DNA of 64,000 bases from DASUGC01 sp035606665 (GCA_035606665.1 DATNEY010000027.1:1-64000); one strand, 5' to 3'; positions 33,968 to 48,414 are shown, counted from the stretch's first letter. The notes: a model not told the origin generated them from the sequence alone. Program-made: numbers and translations.

Positions 33968-34339
33968 ATGGAACGCACGCGCGAGTTCTATCTGATCAGC
34001 ATGGCCGCGGAACTGCTCGAGATGCATCCGCAGACGCTTCGCAAGTACGAGCGACTGGGTCTCGTGCGGCCGCAGCGCAGGTTGGGCACGATGCGCGTCT
34101 ACACGGACGCGGAACTCGACCGTCTCCGTCTGATCAAGACACTCGTTGACGGAGCCGGAATCAACCTCGCCGGCGTGCGGCGTCTCCTGTCGATCGCCGA
34201 TGTCGCCCGGCGGCTGCAGCCGCTCGTTGAGCAGCGCTCGCGGCGGCCAGGCAAGAGCACAGAGGCCGAACTCGACCAGGCGCTGGCGGAATTGCTCGAG
34301 CTCATCGGCATTGATATAGAGAACGAGGATGCGCCCTAG
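33968..34339 (+). CDS. MerR-family heat-shock regulator, HspR-like
   Basis: A 123-residue MerR-type regulator. The DNA-binding helix-turn-helix and wing is EFYLISMAAELLEMHPQTLRKYERLGL (in blocks), followed by RRLGTMRVYTDAELDRL. The H-P-Q-T-L-R-x-Y-E pattern is the HspR signature, and the gene stands at the head of dnaJ-clpB, as HspR genes do. A longer frame starts at 33812, but ATG 33968 fits the conserved N-terminus and the promoter. It most likely represses the cluster and is released on heat stress; that is known for HspR and inferred here. The dnaJ-type gene starts nine bases downstream. Confidence 0.85.
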   Translation: MERTREFYLISMAAELLEMHPQTLRKYERLGLVRPQRRLGTMRVYTDAELDRLRLIKTLVDGAGINLAGVRRLLSIADVARRLQPLVEQRSRRPGKSTEAELDQALAELLELIGIDIENEDAP

Positions 34340-34347
34340 CGCACGGC

Positions 34348-35322
34348 ATGGAATTCAAGGACTACTACGCGGTGCTCGGAGTCTCCAAGACGGCCTCGGA
34401 CGAGGAGATCAAGAGCGCGTACCGCAAGCTCGCGCGCACGTACCATCCCGACCTCAATCCCGGGAACAAGACCGCCGAAGCCAAGTTCAAGGAGTTGAAC
34501 GAGGCCAACGAAGTGCTGGGCGATCCGGAAAAGCGGCGGAAGTACGACGAGCTTGGAGCGAACTGGCGCCAGTACGAGCAGCAGGCGGCCGCGCACGGTC
34601 CGGGCGGTGGATGGCCGGGCGGGCCGGGCGGCGGTGGCGCGCGATACAGGACGGTCACTCCCGAGGAGATGCAGGACATCCTCGGCGGCGATCCATTCTC
34701 GGACTTCTTTCATACGTTCTTCGGCGGCGCGGAGCCTCAATCAACGGGCGGCCGCCGTCCGCGTAGCGCGCGCCCCAAGCGTGGCGCCGACGTCGAAGCG
34801 CAGGCGGACCTCACACTCGAGGAGGCGTTCCTCGGGACAACTCGTCGCGCGGGCGTCGATCGCAACGGCAAGGAACACACGGTGGAGGTGCGCATTCCTG
34901 CCGGAATCAAGGACGGCGCCCGCGTCCGTGCGAACGGCGAAGGTGGCGCGGCCCCGTCTGGCGGAACCGCCGGCGATCTGTACCTGACGGTGCGCGTGCT
35001 CCCCAACGCGCGATTCGAGCGGCGCGGCGCGGATCTTCATACGCGGTTGCCCGTACCGGTACCGACGGCTGTGCTCGGCGGTGAAGTCGAGGTACCGACT
35101 CTGGGAGGGACGACGCTTCGTCTCAAGATTCCGGAGATGACCGCCGCGGGCCGCGTGTTCCGCATGCGGGGTCATGGAATGCCGTCGGTCGGCTCGAGCG
35201 AACGTGGAGATCTCTACGCAACAATCGACGTGCAGATTCCGAACACGCTGACGCCAGCCGAGCGGGAACACTACGAAGCGCTGCGTGCGCTGGCGCACGC
35301 CAACGGTCGAACCAGGGAATGA
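34348..35322 (+). CDS. DnaJ-type co-chaperone, CbpA-like (no zinc finger)
   Basis: A 324-residue J-domain protein. The J domain covers residues 1-70 with HPD at 33-35, then a Gly/Pro-rich linker, and two beta-barrel substrate-binding domains (LTLEEAFLGTTRRAGV; PVPTAVLGGEVEVPTLGG). The Cys-rich zinc-finger of classical DnaJ is missing, so it is of the CbpA class. It stimulates DnaK ATPase and delivers unfolded proteins; dnaK itself is not in the window. Its TGA overlaps the first possible clpB ATG. Confidence 0.9.
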   Translation: MEFKDYYAVLGVSKTASDEEIKSAYRKLARTYHPDLNPGNKTAEAKFKELNEANEVLGDPEKRRKYDELGANWRQYEQQAAAHGPGGGWPGGPGGGGARYRTVTPEEMQDILGGDPFSDFFHTFFGGAEPQSTGGRRPRSARPKRGADVEAQADLTLEEAFLGTTRRAGVDRNGKEHTVEVRIPAGIKDGARVRANGEGGAAPSGGTAGDLYLTVRVLPNARFERRGADLHTRLPVPVPTAVLGGEVEVPTLGGTTLRLKIPEMTAAGRVFRMRGHGMPSVGSSERGDLYATIDVQIPNTLTPAEREHYEALRALAHANGRTRE

Positions 35323-35324
35323 CG

Positions 35325-37938
<2,614 letters not shown>

Positions 37939-37946
<8 letters not shown>

Positions 37947-39807
37947 GAACACGTCGCCAGAACGCCAGCCCAGCCGCCGGCCGGGCAGCTCACTGAGATC
38001 GATATCCCCCGTGTGGCTCGCCGGCGCGGTGCTGATGCTCCTGGTCGTGTCGAGCGTATTCAACACGGTCGTCACCCAGCGCCAGACCATTCAGTACTCG
38101 CAGTTCAAGCAGCTCCTGGCGGAGGGCCGCGTCGCCGAGCTCGTCCTGAACGAGACGACGATTCGCGGCACGTACCAGAAGCCGGACCAGACGATAGAAA
38201 CGTTCACGACAGCGCGCGTCGTGGATCCGAAGCTCGTCGAGCTCCTCGAAGCGAAGGGAGTCCGCTACCAAGCCGCACCGGACAGCCGCTGGGTGGGCGA
38301 ACTGATGCTCTGGGTGCTGCCCTTCCTCGTACTGCTGGGTCTCTGGATGTTCGTCTTCCGCCGCATGGGCAGCGCCGAGGGCGGGCTGATGTCGTTCGGC
38401 CGCAGCCGCGCGAAGGTGTTCAGCGACGATGCCGTCAAAGTGAGTTTCGGCGACGTCGCCGGCGTCGACGAGGCCGCACTCGAGCTGCGCGAGGTCGTCG
38501 AGTTCCTGAAGAACCCCCGCAAGTACACGACGATCGGAGGCCGCATCCCGAAGGGCGTGCTGCTCGTCGGGCCTCCTGGAACCGGCAAGACCCTTCTCGC
38601 TCGCGCCGTCGCGGGAGAGGCCAAGGTCCCCTTCTTCAGTCTGACGGGCTCCGATTTCGTGGAGATGTTCGTCGGCGTCGGCGCCGCGCGGGTCCGGGAC
38701 CTATTCCGTCAGGCGGAAGTCAAGGCGCCGTGCATCGTGTTCATCGACGAACTGGACGCGCTTGGCAAAGTGCGCATGCAGTCGCCGATGGGCGGGCACG
38801 AAGAACGCGAGCAGACGCTCAACCAGCTGCTCTCCGAAATGGACGGCTTCGATTCTCGCAAGGGCGTCATCGTCATGGCCGCGACGAACAGGCCCGAGGT
38901 ACTCGACCCTGCGCTGCTACGCGCCGGACGGTTCGATCGGCAGGTGCTCGTGGACAAGCCGGACGTCAAGGGACGCGAGGCGATTCTGCACATCCACGTT
39001 CGCCAGGTGAAGCTCGCCGATGATGTGAACCTGCAGGTGGTCGCGGGCCGGACGGCGGGCTTTGCCGGCGCGGATCTGTCGAACCTGGTCAACGAAGCGG
39101 CGCTGCTCGCCGCTCGGCGCGACAAGGAGCGGGTGGAGCGCAAGGACTTCGAGGAGGCCATCGACCGCGTGATTGCCGGTCTCGAGAAGAAGCGCACGAT
39201 GAATCCCCGTGTCCGGCGCGTGGTGGCGTATCACGAAGCCGGCCACGCGATCGTCGCGACCGTTCTCCCAGGGCTCGATCCCGTCCACAAGGTATCCATC
39301 GTCTCGCGTGGATTCGGAGCACTTGGCTACACGATGCAGTTGCCGACTGAAGACCGGTACCTGATCACGAAGACAGAGCTCGAACACCAGCTTGCGGTGC
39401 TTCTCGCGGGCCGGACGGCCGAACAGATCATGTTCTCGGAGACGTCGACCGGCGCGCAGAACGATTTGCTGCGGGCCACGGACATCGCGCGGGCGATGGT
39501 CACCGAGTTCGGCATGAGCGACGTCGTCGGTCCCGTCAATCACGAGGGCCGGCGTCGAAACACGTTCATCGAGGCGCCCGCGGCGCCGGAACGCGGCGCC
39601 TACGGCGAGGAAACCGCCGGAAAGATCGACAGCGAAGTGAAACGGTTCGTGGTGTCCGGAGAGAGTGCGGCGCGGAAGGTGCTCGAAGAACGCAGGGAAT
39701 TGCTCGACCGGCTGGCCGAGCGGCTGCTCGAAATCGAAGTCGTCGAGGGCGAGGAGCTGCGTTCGATGCTACCGGCCGAACCCGGCGGTGCGCCAGAGCA
39801 CGGCTGA
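37939..39807 (+). CDS. ftsH: ATP-dependent zinc metalloprotease FtsH
   Basis: A 622-residue membrane-anchored AAA+ protease. The first membrane helix is at about residues 26-44 and the second at about 116-133, with a small periplasmic domain between. The Walker A GPPGTGKT is at about 211-218, the SRH region is ATNRPEVLDPALLRAGRFDRQ (blocks), and the zinc site HEAGH is at about 432-436. It degrades misfolded membrane and regulatory proteins. Being the last gene of the HspR cluster suggests heat control. Its 3' end overlaps the convergent amidohydrolase gene by 39 bases. Confidence 0.97.
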
Positions 39808-41748
39808 GTCGTACATCCGGCCGCCCGTCACCACCCATCGGACATCGCGGACGGCGGAAATACGGGCGAGTGGATCCCCGTTCAGCACGACGAGATCCGC
39901 GCGCTTGCCAACCTCGATCGTTCCGAGCTCACGATCCAGTCTCATGGCTTTTGCCGGCATGATCGTCGCCGCTTGAATCGCCTGGAGCGGCGTCATCCCA
40001 CCTTCGACGTACAACTCGAGCTCGCGCTGCAGACTGAATCCGGGCACCCCTTTGTCCGTGCCCGCCACAACGAGCAGGCCGGCGTCCACCGCCGCCTTGA
40101 GCAGCTTCGCGCTGTCGACAAGCCGAGCGCGCCACGCCTGCCGATCGCCATTTCCGCCGGACATGCTGTCGAACATTCGTTTCAGCGGCACGGGAAGGCG
40201 CGACACACCTGGCAGGAAACTCTCCAGCGGGACCGACGCGGGATGGCCGCCAAGCTCGTTCCACGACGCCGTCGGATCCATCACCGTCCCGTGCGCCTTG
40301 AAGAATGCGATCTGCGCGATTGATTCCGGCGAGCCCGCCTGTCCGCGGAGCTGCATGTGTGCAATCGAATCGAATCCGGTCTCGACAACCGACTGCGCGG
40401 TCATGCCGTTCGGCACGTGGCCGGTCACCGTCAGGCCGAGCTTGTGGGCCTCCTCGACGATCGCCTTGACGACCTCGGGCGCGACGAGCGAGTAGATCTT
40501 GATTTGCTCAAATCCTCTGTCGCGGTACTTCCGGACGACCACCCGGCCCTCGTCCGGAGTCGCCGCGGAAACCGCGCCGAACGCACGCGGTCCGGGTCCA
40601 TCCACGAGCCCGGCGAGCAAATACCTCGGGCCGAGTGCGGCACCGGACCGGATCACGTCGCGAATTGCGACGAGCATGTCGTTGTCGCCGCCCAAATCGC
40701 GAATCGTCGTCACGCCGCTCGCGAGATAGACCGGCGCCCAGTCGATTTGCGACGCGTGGGCGTGCATGTCCCACAAACCGGGAATGATCGTCGCGCCACG
40801 GGCCTCGACCGTTGTCACGCCGCCAGGGATTCTCGTGGTGGCTGACGGTCCCACTGCCGTAATGCGGCCGTCGCGGACGACGAGCGTGCCGCTTTCGATC
40901 GGCGCGGCGTCGGTTCCCTGGACGATGCGGGCGTTCACGAGCGCGAAACTGCCCACCTCGACCAGCGGCGTCGTTTGTTTCAGACGCCGCAGGTCTTCCG
41001 CGCGATCCTGCGCGGCGCGGCGCAGCAGGTGATCGAACTGGCTCTCCCATCCACGCGCGACCGCCTCGAACGGCAGGGCGCCCGCCCAGGTCGTCAGCGC
41101 CACAAGACCGGTCGTCTCGGGGCGCTGCATTGATCCGGACGTGGTGATCCAGGCCGTCTCGGTTCCCCAAACGACGCCGTCGATGGCGAGCCGCTCGACC
41201 CGGCTCGGAAAGCGAGCCTCGGGTGGACCCGTCCGCCGCGCTTCGATCACGTCGAATCCAACCGATCTGATCCGGACCACAGGCCCGGACGGCGCCGCGG
41301 CGATCTCGCGCGGCCTGCCCTGAGCGAGCCAATACTGAATCAGCGCTTCCTGCACCACGATCGGCGCGTAGTTGTCGATGGGAAAAAACGCCCGGCCGCC
41401 GGCCACGACGTCGCGCTCGTCATGCAGATCGCGCACGTGGGCAAACCCCTTCGCGATCGTGACTTCGGAGTCTGACGAGAACAGCCGGTAGTTGCGTCCC
41501 TTCACTACCAGCCGCTGGGGATTCAGGTGTTCGTCGCGGTCGAACGACGCCGTCAGGTCAATGGCCGTTCCGCGGTCGTCGAAGTGGAACGTCGCTTCGA
41601 CGTGCCTGTCACGGCGCCCGACGACCCGCTCGTAGCCGATCGCGTGGCCGAGGAAGTAGAGACTGAAGTCCGGCGGCGTCTCCGGCGCGCGGGTCTGCGC
41701 GGCGGGAACGGCGGCGAGAATTGACGCGAGCAGCAGGGCCCGGCGCAC
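39769..41748 (-). CDS. Exported amidohydrolase (imidazolonepropionase-like)
   Basis: A 659-residue secreted metal-dependent hydrolase. The GTG at 41748 gives the signal peptide RRALLLASILAAVPAAQTRA; a longer in-frame start at 41808 lies inside the upstream gene. The first 280 residues are a non-catalytic N-terminal region. The amidohydrolase barrel starts with VNARIVQGTDAAPIESG, shows the metal motif GLWDMHAHAS and a distal His in VTGHVPNG, and AGTDKGVPG supplies the late Asp. Such fusion-type enzymes are common in Acidobacteria and often considered prolidase-like; the substrate is unknown. Confidence 0.85.
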   Translation of the reverse strand: MRRALLLASILAAVPAAQTRAPETPPDFSLYFLGHAIGYERVVGRRDRHVEATFHFDDRGTAIDLTASFDRDEHLNPQRLVVKGRNYRLFSSDSEVTIAKGFAHVRDLHDERDVVAGGRAFFPIDNYAPIVVQEALIQYWLAQGRPREIAAAPSGPVVRIRSVGFDVIEARRTGPPEARFPSRVERLAIDGVVWGTETAWITTSGSMQRPETTGLVALTTWAGALPFEAVARGWESQFDHLLRRAAQDRAEDLRRLKQTTPLVEVGSFALVNARIVQGTDAAPIESGTLVVRDGRITAVGPSATTRIPGGVTTVEARGATIIPGLWDMHAHASQIDWAPVYLASGVTTIRDLGGDNDMLVAIRDVIRSGAALGPRYLLAGLVDGPGPRAFGAVSAATPDEGRVVVRKYRDRGFEQIKIYSLVAPEVVKAIVEEAHKLGLTVTGHVPNGMTAQSVVETGFDSIAHMQLRGQAGSPESIAQIAFFKAHGTVMDPTASWNELGGHPASVPLESFLPGVSRLPVPLKRMFDSMSGGNGDRQAWRARLVDSAKLLKAAVDAGLLVVAGTDKGVPGFSLQRELELYVEGGMTPLQAIQAATIMPAKAMRLDRELGTIEVGKRADLVVLNGDPLARISAVRDVRWVVTGGRMYDSAVLWRTAGFGR

Positions 41749-41773
41749 GGCGCCGAGCTTAGCCCATCTTCTG

Positions 41774-43690
41774 CTACCGCCGCTCGCGCAACGCGTTCTT
41801 GCACGCATCAGTCAGGCAGGCTGACAGCAGCCGGTCCCGCTCTACTGTAGACAGTGTCCACCGCTTCGAGAGCGCAAGCGCCCTCAGAAGCGCCGATTCG
41901 AACTCTCCATCCGCCTTCGAAAGCGATTCGCCATTCGCCAAACGTCCCTGCACGGCCAGGCGCCATTGGACCAGCCGGGCATCGATGACATGGCGGTCGT
42001 CAGGACTCCCCTTCGCGGCCAGCAGACTCGCCGCCTCCGAGGCTACGGTGGAATCCTGGTCAAGCACCCGTTCTCGAAGAAGTGCGCTCAACCCGGGACT
42101 CGGGCTGCTCTGCCCGAGCCGGTACAGAGTGGATCCGTCCGGCGCTGCCCGGATCGCGTCACGCGCTCGCCGTGTGCCCTCATCGGGATCCCACTCGAGC
42201 AGATACGTCAGCAGGTCCTCACGCACGCCGTATCCGGGAGACGGTCCGAGTGAATCGTACAGATCCCGCAGTTCGCGCCGGAGGCTTCCATCGGCCACCG
42301 CCGCCAGCACCGTTATCTTCTGCTCGACCCGGAACTTGAGCGACGGCTCCTGCGCGGCGGCCTTCGACATCTCACGAATCGTTTCCAGCAGCCTCGGACC
42401 GACATGGCTCAAGGACGATCGCGGTACCTTTTTGACGATCTCGTCAGTGATGATCCGCTTTGGATCGAGGATGTCCTTCGCGAGGGGCTCGACCGCGAGG
42501 CCGGGCGCCACATCAATCAGCGCGGGATAGACATAGGAACGACTCCCAGGCTCCACTTCATCGAGTGTGCGGCGCAGAGCGGGGCCGAGCTTCGGATCGC
42601 GAATAACATCCCATCGTCCGCTCACGAACCAGACGCGCGACTCGAGCGGAAGCTGCTCGAAGCCGTCAACGATCAGTCGCACGACGTCTGCGGGCGTTCT
42701 CTCCACAAGGATGTCGAGCATGGCGCCGGCCGACAGTATCTTGACCACGCCAACTCGCCGATCGAGGCTCGCGTGGACCAGTTCGAGGTATCTCGCGCGC
42801 TCCGTTGCGAACGGACCGGAGTCATCAGGAACAGGAAACGATGGCTCAACCAGACCCGGGTACTTCACTGCCACGGCGAGGGACGCTGCGTTACTGATGG
42901 CGTCGAACGACGCAGCGGTGTTGGGGTCCAGAAGTTCGGCTTCGACTGCCACCAGAATCACGCCTGGATTCCGCGACATCATGAATCCCCGGCGCAACAC
43001 GCCGGCGGCGTTGCTCGGAATCCGGGTCAAACTACCCAGACGCCGGTACCATCGATATTTCTCGATTGCCGCTGCGTCACCAGGAAGAAACGCGAGTTCT
43101 TCTGCCGCCTGAATCTGTTCGTGGAGTGCCTTGTCGCCGCCCATCGCAACAGCCGACTGCAGATGCTGAACAGCAGCCGAAATCAATCCTTCCTCCTCTC
43201 TGGCGTCAGGGGCCGCAATGCGGAACGACACTGGGTTGGTGGTGGGCAACGCTACTTGCCGGTCGTCCCGAGCCCCGTTCGCTTCGCGGCGAAAGACCCG
43301 GCGGTTCTCGAGCGCGACCGTGAAGACGCCGGCCGTGTCGAAGCGGGCCCAGTAGTTGACGGCGAAACTAAGAACTGTGGGCTTGGCCGACAGTTCAGTC
43401 ATGACCAGGTAGTCTCGCCAACCCACCGGCTGAAGCCGATGCACGTCTTCCGCCGGCGTGATCCGCATCACGTCGGTAGCGTCGTCGGTGCCCGCTGTGT
43501 CAACGAAGAAACCCGGCCTGTCCGCGGTCAGCACAAGCTCCAGACGGATGGGTTCGCCGTTCTTGAAACTGTCCCGATTCCCCGCGATTCGCAGCGTCGC
43601 ATGTACGCCGGAATCGCTTGGTGATTGGCGCGCAGCGACCGGCCCACCCACCAGGATGGCCAGGGTCAGGAGAGCCAGTCGCCGCAGCAT
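41774..43690 (-). CDS. Large exported protein of unknown function
   Basis: A 638-residue protein with a signal peptide (MLRRLALLTLAILVGGPVAARQ). The N-terminal 160 residues look beta-rich, with an Ig-like pattern ending in FRIAAPDAREEEG. The rest is largely helical with Leu/Ala-rich repeats that could be HEAT-like (for example DEGTRRARDAIRAAPDG and ALLRERVLDQDSTVASEAASLLAAKG). No catalytic motif was recognised. It is transcribed with the amidohydrolase, 25 bases upstream of its GTG, suggesting a shared periplasmic function. Confidence 0.65.
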   Translation of the reverse strand: MLRRLALLTLAILVGGPVAARQSPSDSGVHATLRIAGNRDSFKNGEPIRLELVLTADRPGFFVDTAGTDDATDVMRITPAEDVHRLQPVGWRDYLVMTELSAKPTVLSFAVNYWARFDTAGVFTVALENRRVFRREANGARDDRQVALPTTNPVSFRIAAPDAREEEGLISAAVQHLQSAVAMGGDKALHEQIQAAEELAFLPGDAAAIEKYRWYRRLGSLTRIPSNAAGVLRRGFMMSRNPGVILVAVEAELLDPNTAASFDAISNAASLAVAVKYPGLVEPSFPVPDDSGPFATERARYLELVHASLDRRVGVVKILSAGAMLDILVERTPADVVRLIVDGFEQLPLESRVWFVSGRWDVIRDPKLGPALRRTLDEVEPGSRSYVYPALIDVAPGLAVEPLAKDILDPKRIITDEIVKKVPRSSLSHVGPRLLETIREMSKAAAQEPSLKFRVEQKITVLAAVADGSLRRELRDLYDSLGPSPGYGVREDLLTYLLEWDPDEGTRRARDAIRAAPDGSTLYRLGQSSPSPGLSALLRERVLDQDSTVASEAASLLAAKGSPDDRHVIDARLVQWRLAVQGRLANGESLSKADGEFESALLRALALSKRWTLSTVERDRLLSACLTDACKNALRERR

Positions 43691-43722
43691 GCCCGAGCCT
43701 AGCGCACGCGTGCGAGACTTGC

Positions 43723-45180
<1,458 letters not shown>

Positions 45181-45293
45181 AAGCGTTGGAGCGTTGCAAT
45201 TGTTTCGTGGTTGAGACTTGATTCGAGTTTTCGATTGTCGTTGAGTTCAAACCGCGGCCCTGAACATGGCCGCGAAGGCGGACGGACTGAGGC

Positions 45294-45302
45294 AGTATAG
45301 CA
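45294..45302 (-). promoter_or_regulatory. Extended -10 promoter of rho
   Basis: The minus strand reads TGCTATACT, an extended -10 element (TGn plus TATACT), about 115 bases before the rho ATG at 45180. No good -35 box is seen. The long leader is compatible with Rho autoregulation by early termination, which is known in other bacteria and inferred here. Confidence 0.5.
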
Positions 45303-45315
45303 GAAAAACCGACCC

Positions 45316-46698
45316 CTAGAAGATCTTCCCCGGATTCAAGATCCCGTTCGGGTCAAATGCGGCCTTGACGGCCCGCATGACGGCGATTGTTTCGGGGGTC
45401 AGCTCCAGGCCGAGATATGCGGCCTTGGCGAACCCGATGCCGTGCTCCCCGCTGATCGACCCCTCCAGCTTCACGACGCCCTCGAACAGCACGCGTTCGG
45501 CCTCGTGCGCGCGCGCCACCTCGGCGGCGTTCTCAGGCGTGACCATGATGTTGACGTGGATGTTGCCGTCACCCACGTGGCCAAAACACGGGATCCGCAG
45601 CGAGTACCGGCGCTTGAGCTCCGCCACGAGCTCGAACAGCGCGGGCACGCGCGCCTTCGGGACGACGACGTCGTGGTTGAACTTGAGCGCCGAAATCGTC
45701 CGTAGGGACGGCGACAGCTCGCGGCGCACGCGCCACAAGTCCTGGCGTTCGGCGTCGGTCGCGGCGCGAAGGACTTCCGACGCCCCAGCCTCCCTGCATG
45801 CGTTCGCGACGCGGTCCGCCTCCGCAGCCACCTGCTCGGGCAGCCCGTCCACTTCGAGCAGCAGGAGCGCGCCCGTGCCGGGCGGCGCGAGCACCGCCCC
45901 GTCGAGATAGGCAGACACCGCATTCAGTGAATCCGCGTCGATAAGCTCCAGCGCTGCCGGAACAACCCGCGCGCGCAGCAGCGCGCTGACCGCATTCACC
46001 GCCGCCGGAACGTCGCGGAATGTCGCTCGAAGCGTCGCCTGCACCGGCGGCTTGGGAATCAGGCGCAGCACGATTTTCGTGAGAATCGCCAACGTGCCCT
46101 CCGAGCCGCACAGCAGCTGGGTCAGGTCGTAGCCGACGACGTTCTTCACGACCTTGCCGCCGGTGTTGATGATGCTTCCCGTCGGCAACACGGCCTCGAG
46201 TCCCAGCACGTACTGCTTCGTGACGCCGTACTTGAACGCGCGCGGCCCTCCCGCGCATTCGGCGACGTTGCCGCCAATGACGGACTGCCGCAGACTCGCG
46301 GGATCGGGTGGATAGAAGAGCCCGACCCGCTCGACCGCGTCCTGCAGGTCGCCGGTAACGACGTTCGGTTCGACGACTGCGAGCAGATTGCCCTCGTCGA
46401 TCTCGAGAATCCGGTTGAGCCGCTCGAGGCTCAGCACCACGCCGCCGTGCACGGGCACCGCGCCGCCGGTGTACCCGGTGCCGCCGCCCCTTGGAACGAG
46501 TGGCGTCATCGTTTCATTACAGATGCGGGCGACCGCCGCGACTTCGCGCGTGTTTGCGGGCGTCACCACCGCGTCGGCTGGCCGGCCGCGCTTCAGCGCG
46601 TCTACCCCGTAGTCGCGGCAGACGTCCGGATCGACGCGGACCTGGGACGGTCCGACCGCAGCCCGAAGGCGGTCGAGAATCGCGGACGGGATCGGCAC
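45316..46698 (-). CDS. glcD: FAD-linked oxidase, GlcD-like (glycolate / D-2-hydroxyacid dehydrogenase)
   Basis: A 460-residue flavoprotein of the GlcD/D-lactate dehydrogenase family. The FAD-binding part has PLVPRGGGTGYTGGAVPVHG at about residues 67-86 and VGYDLTQLLCGSEGTLAI at about 170-190. The C-terminal FAD-linked oxidase domain ends with CFGHVGDGNIHVNIM and EGSISGEHGIGFAK, which hold the catalytic and metal-binding His residues. No glcE or glcF partner is adjacent, so it may be a stand-alone D-2-hydroxyacid dehydrogenase. Ten bases separate it from the aminotransferase upstream. Confidence 0.88.
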   Translation of the reverse strand: MPIPSAILDRLRAAVGPSQVRVDPDVCRDYGVDALKRGRPADAVVTPANTREVAAVARICNETMTPLVPRGGGTGYTGGAVPVHGGVVLSLERLNRILEIDEGNLLAVVEPNVVTGDLQDAVERVGLFYPPDPASLRQSVIGGNVAECAGGPRAFKYGVTKQYVLGLEAVLPTGSIINTGGKVVKNVVGYDLTQLLCGSEGTLAILTKIVLRLIPKPPVQATLRATFRDVPAAVNAVSALLRARVVPAALELIDADSLNAVSAYLDGAVLAPPGTGALLLLEVDGLPEQVAAEADRVANACREAGASEVLRAATDAERQDLWRVRRELSPSLRTISALKFNHDVVVPKARVPALFELVAELKRRYSLRIPCFGHVGDGNIHVNIMVTPENAAEVARAHEAERVLFEGVVKLEGSISGEHGIGFAKAAYLGLELTPETIAVMRAVKAAFDPNGILNPGKIF

Positions 46699-46708
46699 GG
46701 TGTGTCGG

Positions 46709-47908
46709 CTACGCGGCGTTCGCGCGGGCGAACGTGATCAACCGCGTGAGCCCCTCGCGCAGGCGCTCGAGCGACGTCGCGTAGGAGATGCGGACGTAGC
46801 CCGGCGTGTCGAAGGCTTCGCCGGCGGTCGTCACCACGTGATGCTCGCGAAGGAGACCGTCGGCGAAGTCGATCGACGTGCGGATGCGATTCGGCGAGAG
46901 GAAATCTGAAATGTCCGGGAATACATAAAACGCGCCCTGCGGCACACAGCAGCGAAGACGCGGTTCCTCGGCGAGCCACTCGATCACCTGATCGCGCCGT
47001 TTCTTGTACTCGTCCAGCATGTCTCCGACGCAATCCTGGGAGCCCGTCAGCGCGGCAACCGCCGCCCGCTGGGTGATCGAGCTGACGTTCGAGGTCGAGT
47101 GGCTTTGAAGGGCATTGGCGGCCTGCACCACCGGCTTCGGCGCGACCATCCAGCCGCATCTCCACCCGGTCATCGCGTAGGCCTTCGACGTCGATCCCGC
47201 GAGGACAAGCCGATCGCGCATCGACTCCCCCATGATCCGCGGCAGGTTGTGCGGCACACCGTCGTAGATCAGCTTCTCGTAACAGAGATCGACCACCACC
47301 CAGAGTCCGCGGCGCCGAGCGCCCTCCGCCAGGAGTTTTGCCTCCGCCTCGCTCAACAGGGCGCCTGTGGGATTCCCCGGCGAATTCACGACGATTCCAC
47401 GCGTCCGCGGCGTGACCGCGTCCAGGAACATCGACGCGGTCAGCTGAAATCCGTTCTCCGCGCGGGCACGAACGATGACGGGAGCCGCGCCGGCAAGCTT
47501 GATCTGCTCGGCGATGGTCGGCCACCCCGGCGCGTGTGTGATGACCTCGTCGCCGGGACCGAAGAGCGCCATCGCTGCGTGAAAGAGCGCCTGCTTGCCG
47601 CCGGCGGTGATGATCGCCTCGTCCGCCTGGTAATTCACGCCATAGTCCTGGCGGTACCGCGCCACCACGGCCTCGCGCAGTTCCATGATGCCGGGGTTCG
47701 CCGTGTACTTCGTGAACTGCTTGTCGATCGCCAGATGCGCGGCGGCGGTGACGTGCGCCGGCGTCGGAAAGTCCGGTTCGCCCGCCCCGAGGTCCACGAC
47801 GTCGATGCCCTGCCGCTTCAGACGCTCCGCCTCCATCGTCCCCTTCATCGTCGGGGACATGCCGAGGTGCTGCATCCGTGCCGCCAGCGTGATCGCGTCC
47901 GTGGTCAT
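46709..47908 (-). CDS. Class I PLP-dependent aminotransferase
   Basis: A 399-residue fold-type I aminotransferase, closest to aspartate aminotransferases of the Ib group. Motifs are DLGAGEPDFPTPAHV near residue 37, NSPGNPTGALLSE, and the Schiff-base Lys in AGSTSKAYAMTGWRCGW. The conserved PLP-phosphate Arg is in VRISYATSLERLREGL. Substrate is probably aspartate or another common amino acid. The start overlaps the coaD stop by ATGA. Confidence 0.92.
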   Translation of the reverse strand: MTTDAITLAARMQHLGMSPTMKGTMEAERLKRQGIDVVDLGAGEPDFPTPAHVTAAAHLAIDKQFTKYTANPGIMELREAVVARYRQDYGVNYQADEAIITAGGKQALFHAAMALFGPGDEVITHAPGWPTIAEQIKLAGAAPVIVRARAENGFQLTASMFLDAVTPRTRGIVVNSPGNPTGALLSEAEAKLLAEGARRRGLWVVVDLCYEKLIYDGVPHNLPRIMGESMRDRLVLAGSTSKAYAMTGWRCGWMVAPKPVVQAANALQSHSTSNVSSITQRAAVAALTGSQDCVGDMLDEYKKRRDQVIEWLAEEPRLRCCVPQGAFYVFPDISDFLSPNRIRTSIDFADGLLREHHVVTTAGEAFDTPGYVRISYATSLERLREGLTRLITFARANAA

Positions 47909-48411
47909 ACCTGTTGTGTCCTTCCAGCGTGCGGGCGTGTGACGATCGCGGCCTCGACCGCGTCGGGAACGAGCCCCCGCACGGAGCCGCCCAGGTTTGC
48001 GATGTCGCGGACGAGCGTCGCGCTGATGTGCGCGACGGCCGGCGACGGCGTCAGGAGAATCGTGTCCATTTCAGGATAGAGGTGCCGGTTCGTGTCGGCC
48101 ATCTGACGCTCGTAGTCGAGGTCGGCGGCGCCGCGTATGCCTCTGACGACAACCGTCGCCTGCTGTGCCTTTGCGAAGTCCACCAGGAGTCCATGAAAGG
48201 ACTCAACGCGGACATTGGCTAGGCCGGCGGCGGACTTCTTCAGCAGCGCCACCCGATCGGCCCCGCTGAACATCGGCGTCTTCGAGGGATTGTCCAGGAG
48301 CGCCACGATCACTGTGTCGAAGATCGCCGAGGCGCGCCTGACGATGTCCATGTGCCCGAGCGTGGGGGGATCGAACGATCCCGGGAAGATGGCGATTCTC
48401 GGACTGGCCAT
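47905..48411 (-). CDS. coaD: Phosphopantetheine adenylyltransferase
   Basis: A 168-residue CoaD that makes dephospho-CoA from 4'-phosphopantetheine and ATP. GSFDPPTLGHMDIVRRA near residues 11-27 holds the T/HxGH nucleotidyl motif, and GIRGAADLDYERQMADTNRHL (blocks) the substrate loop; ATP-binding SSTLVRDI is replaced by ISATLVRDIANLGG. Length is standard. Four bases separate it from rsmD, the usual rsmD-coaD pairing. Confidence 0.97.
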   Translation of the reverse strand: MASPRIAIFPGSFDPPTLGHMDIVRRASAIFDTVIVALLDNPSKTPMFSGADRVALLKKSAAGLANVRVESFHGLLVDFAKAQQATVVVRGIRGAADLDYERQMADTNRHLYPEMDTILLTPSPAVAHISATLVRDIANLGGSVRGLVPDAVEAAIVTRPHAGRTQQV

Positions 48412-48414
48412 CGG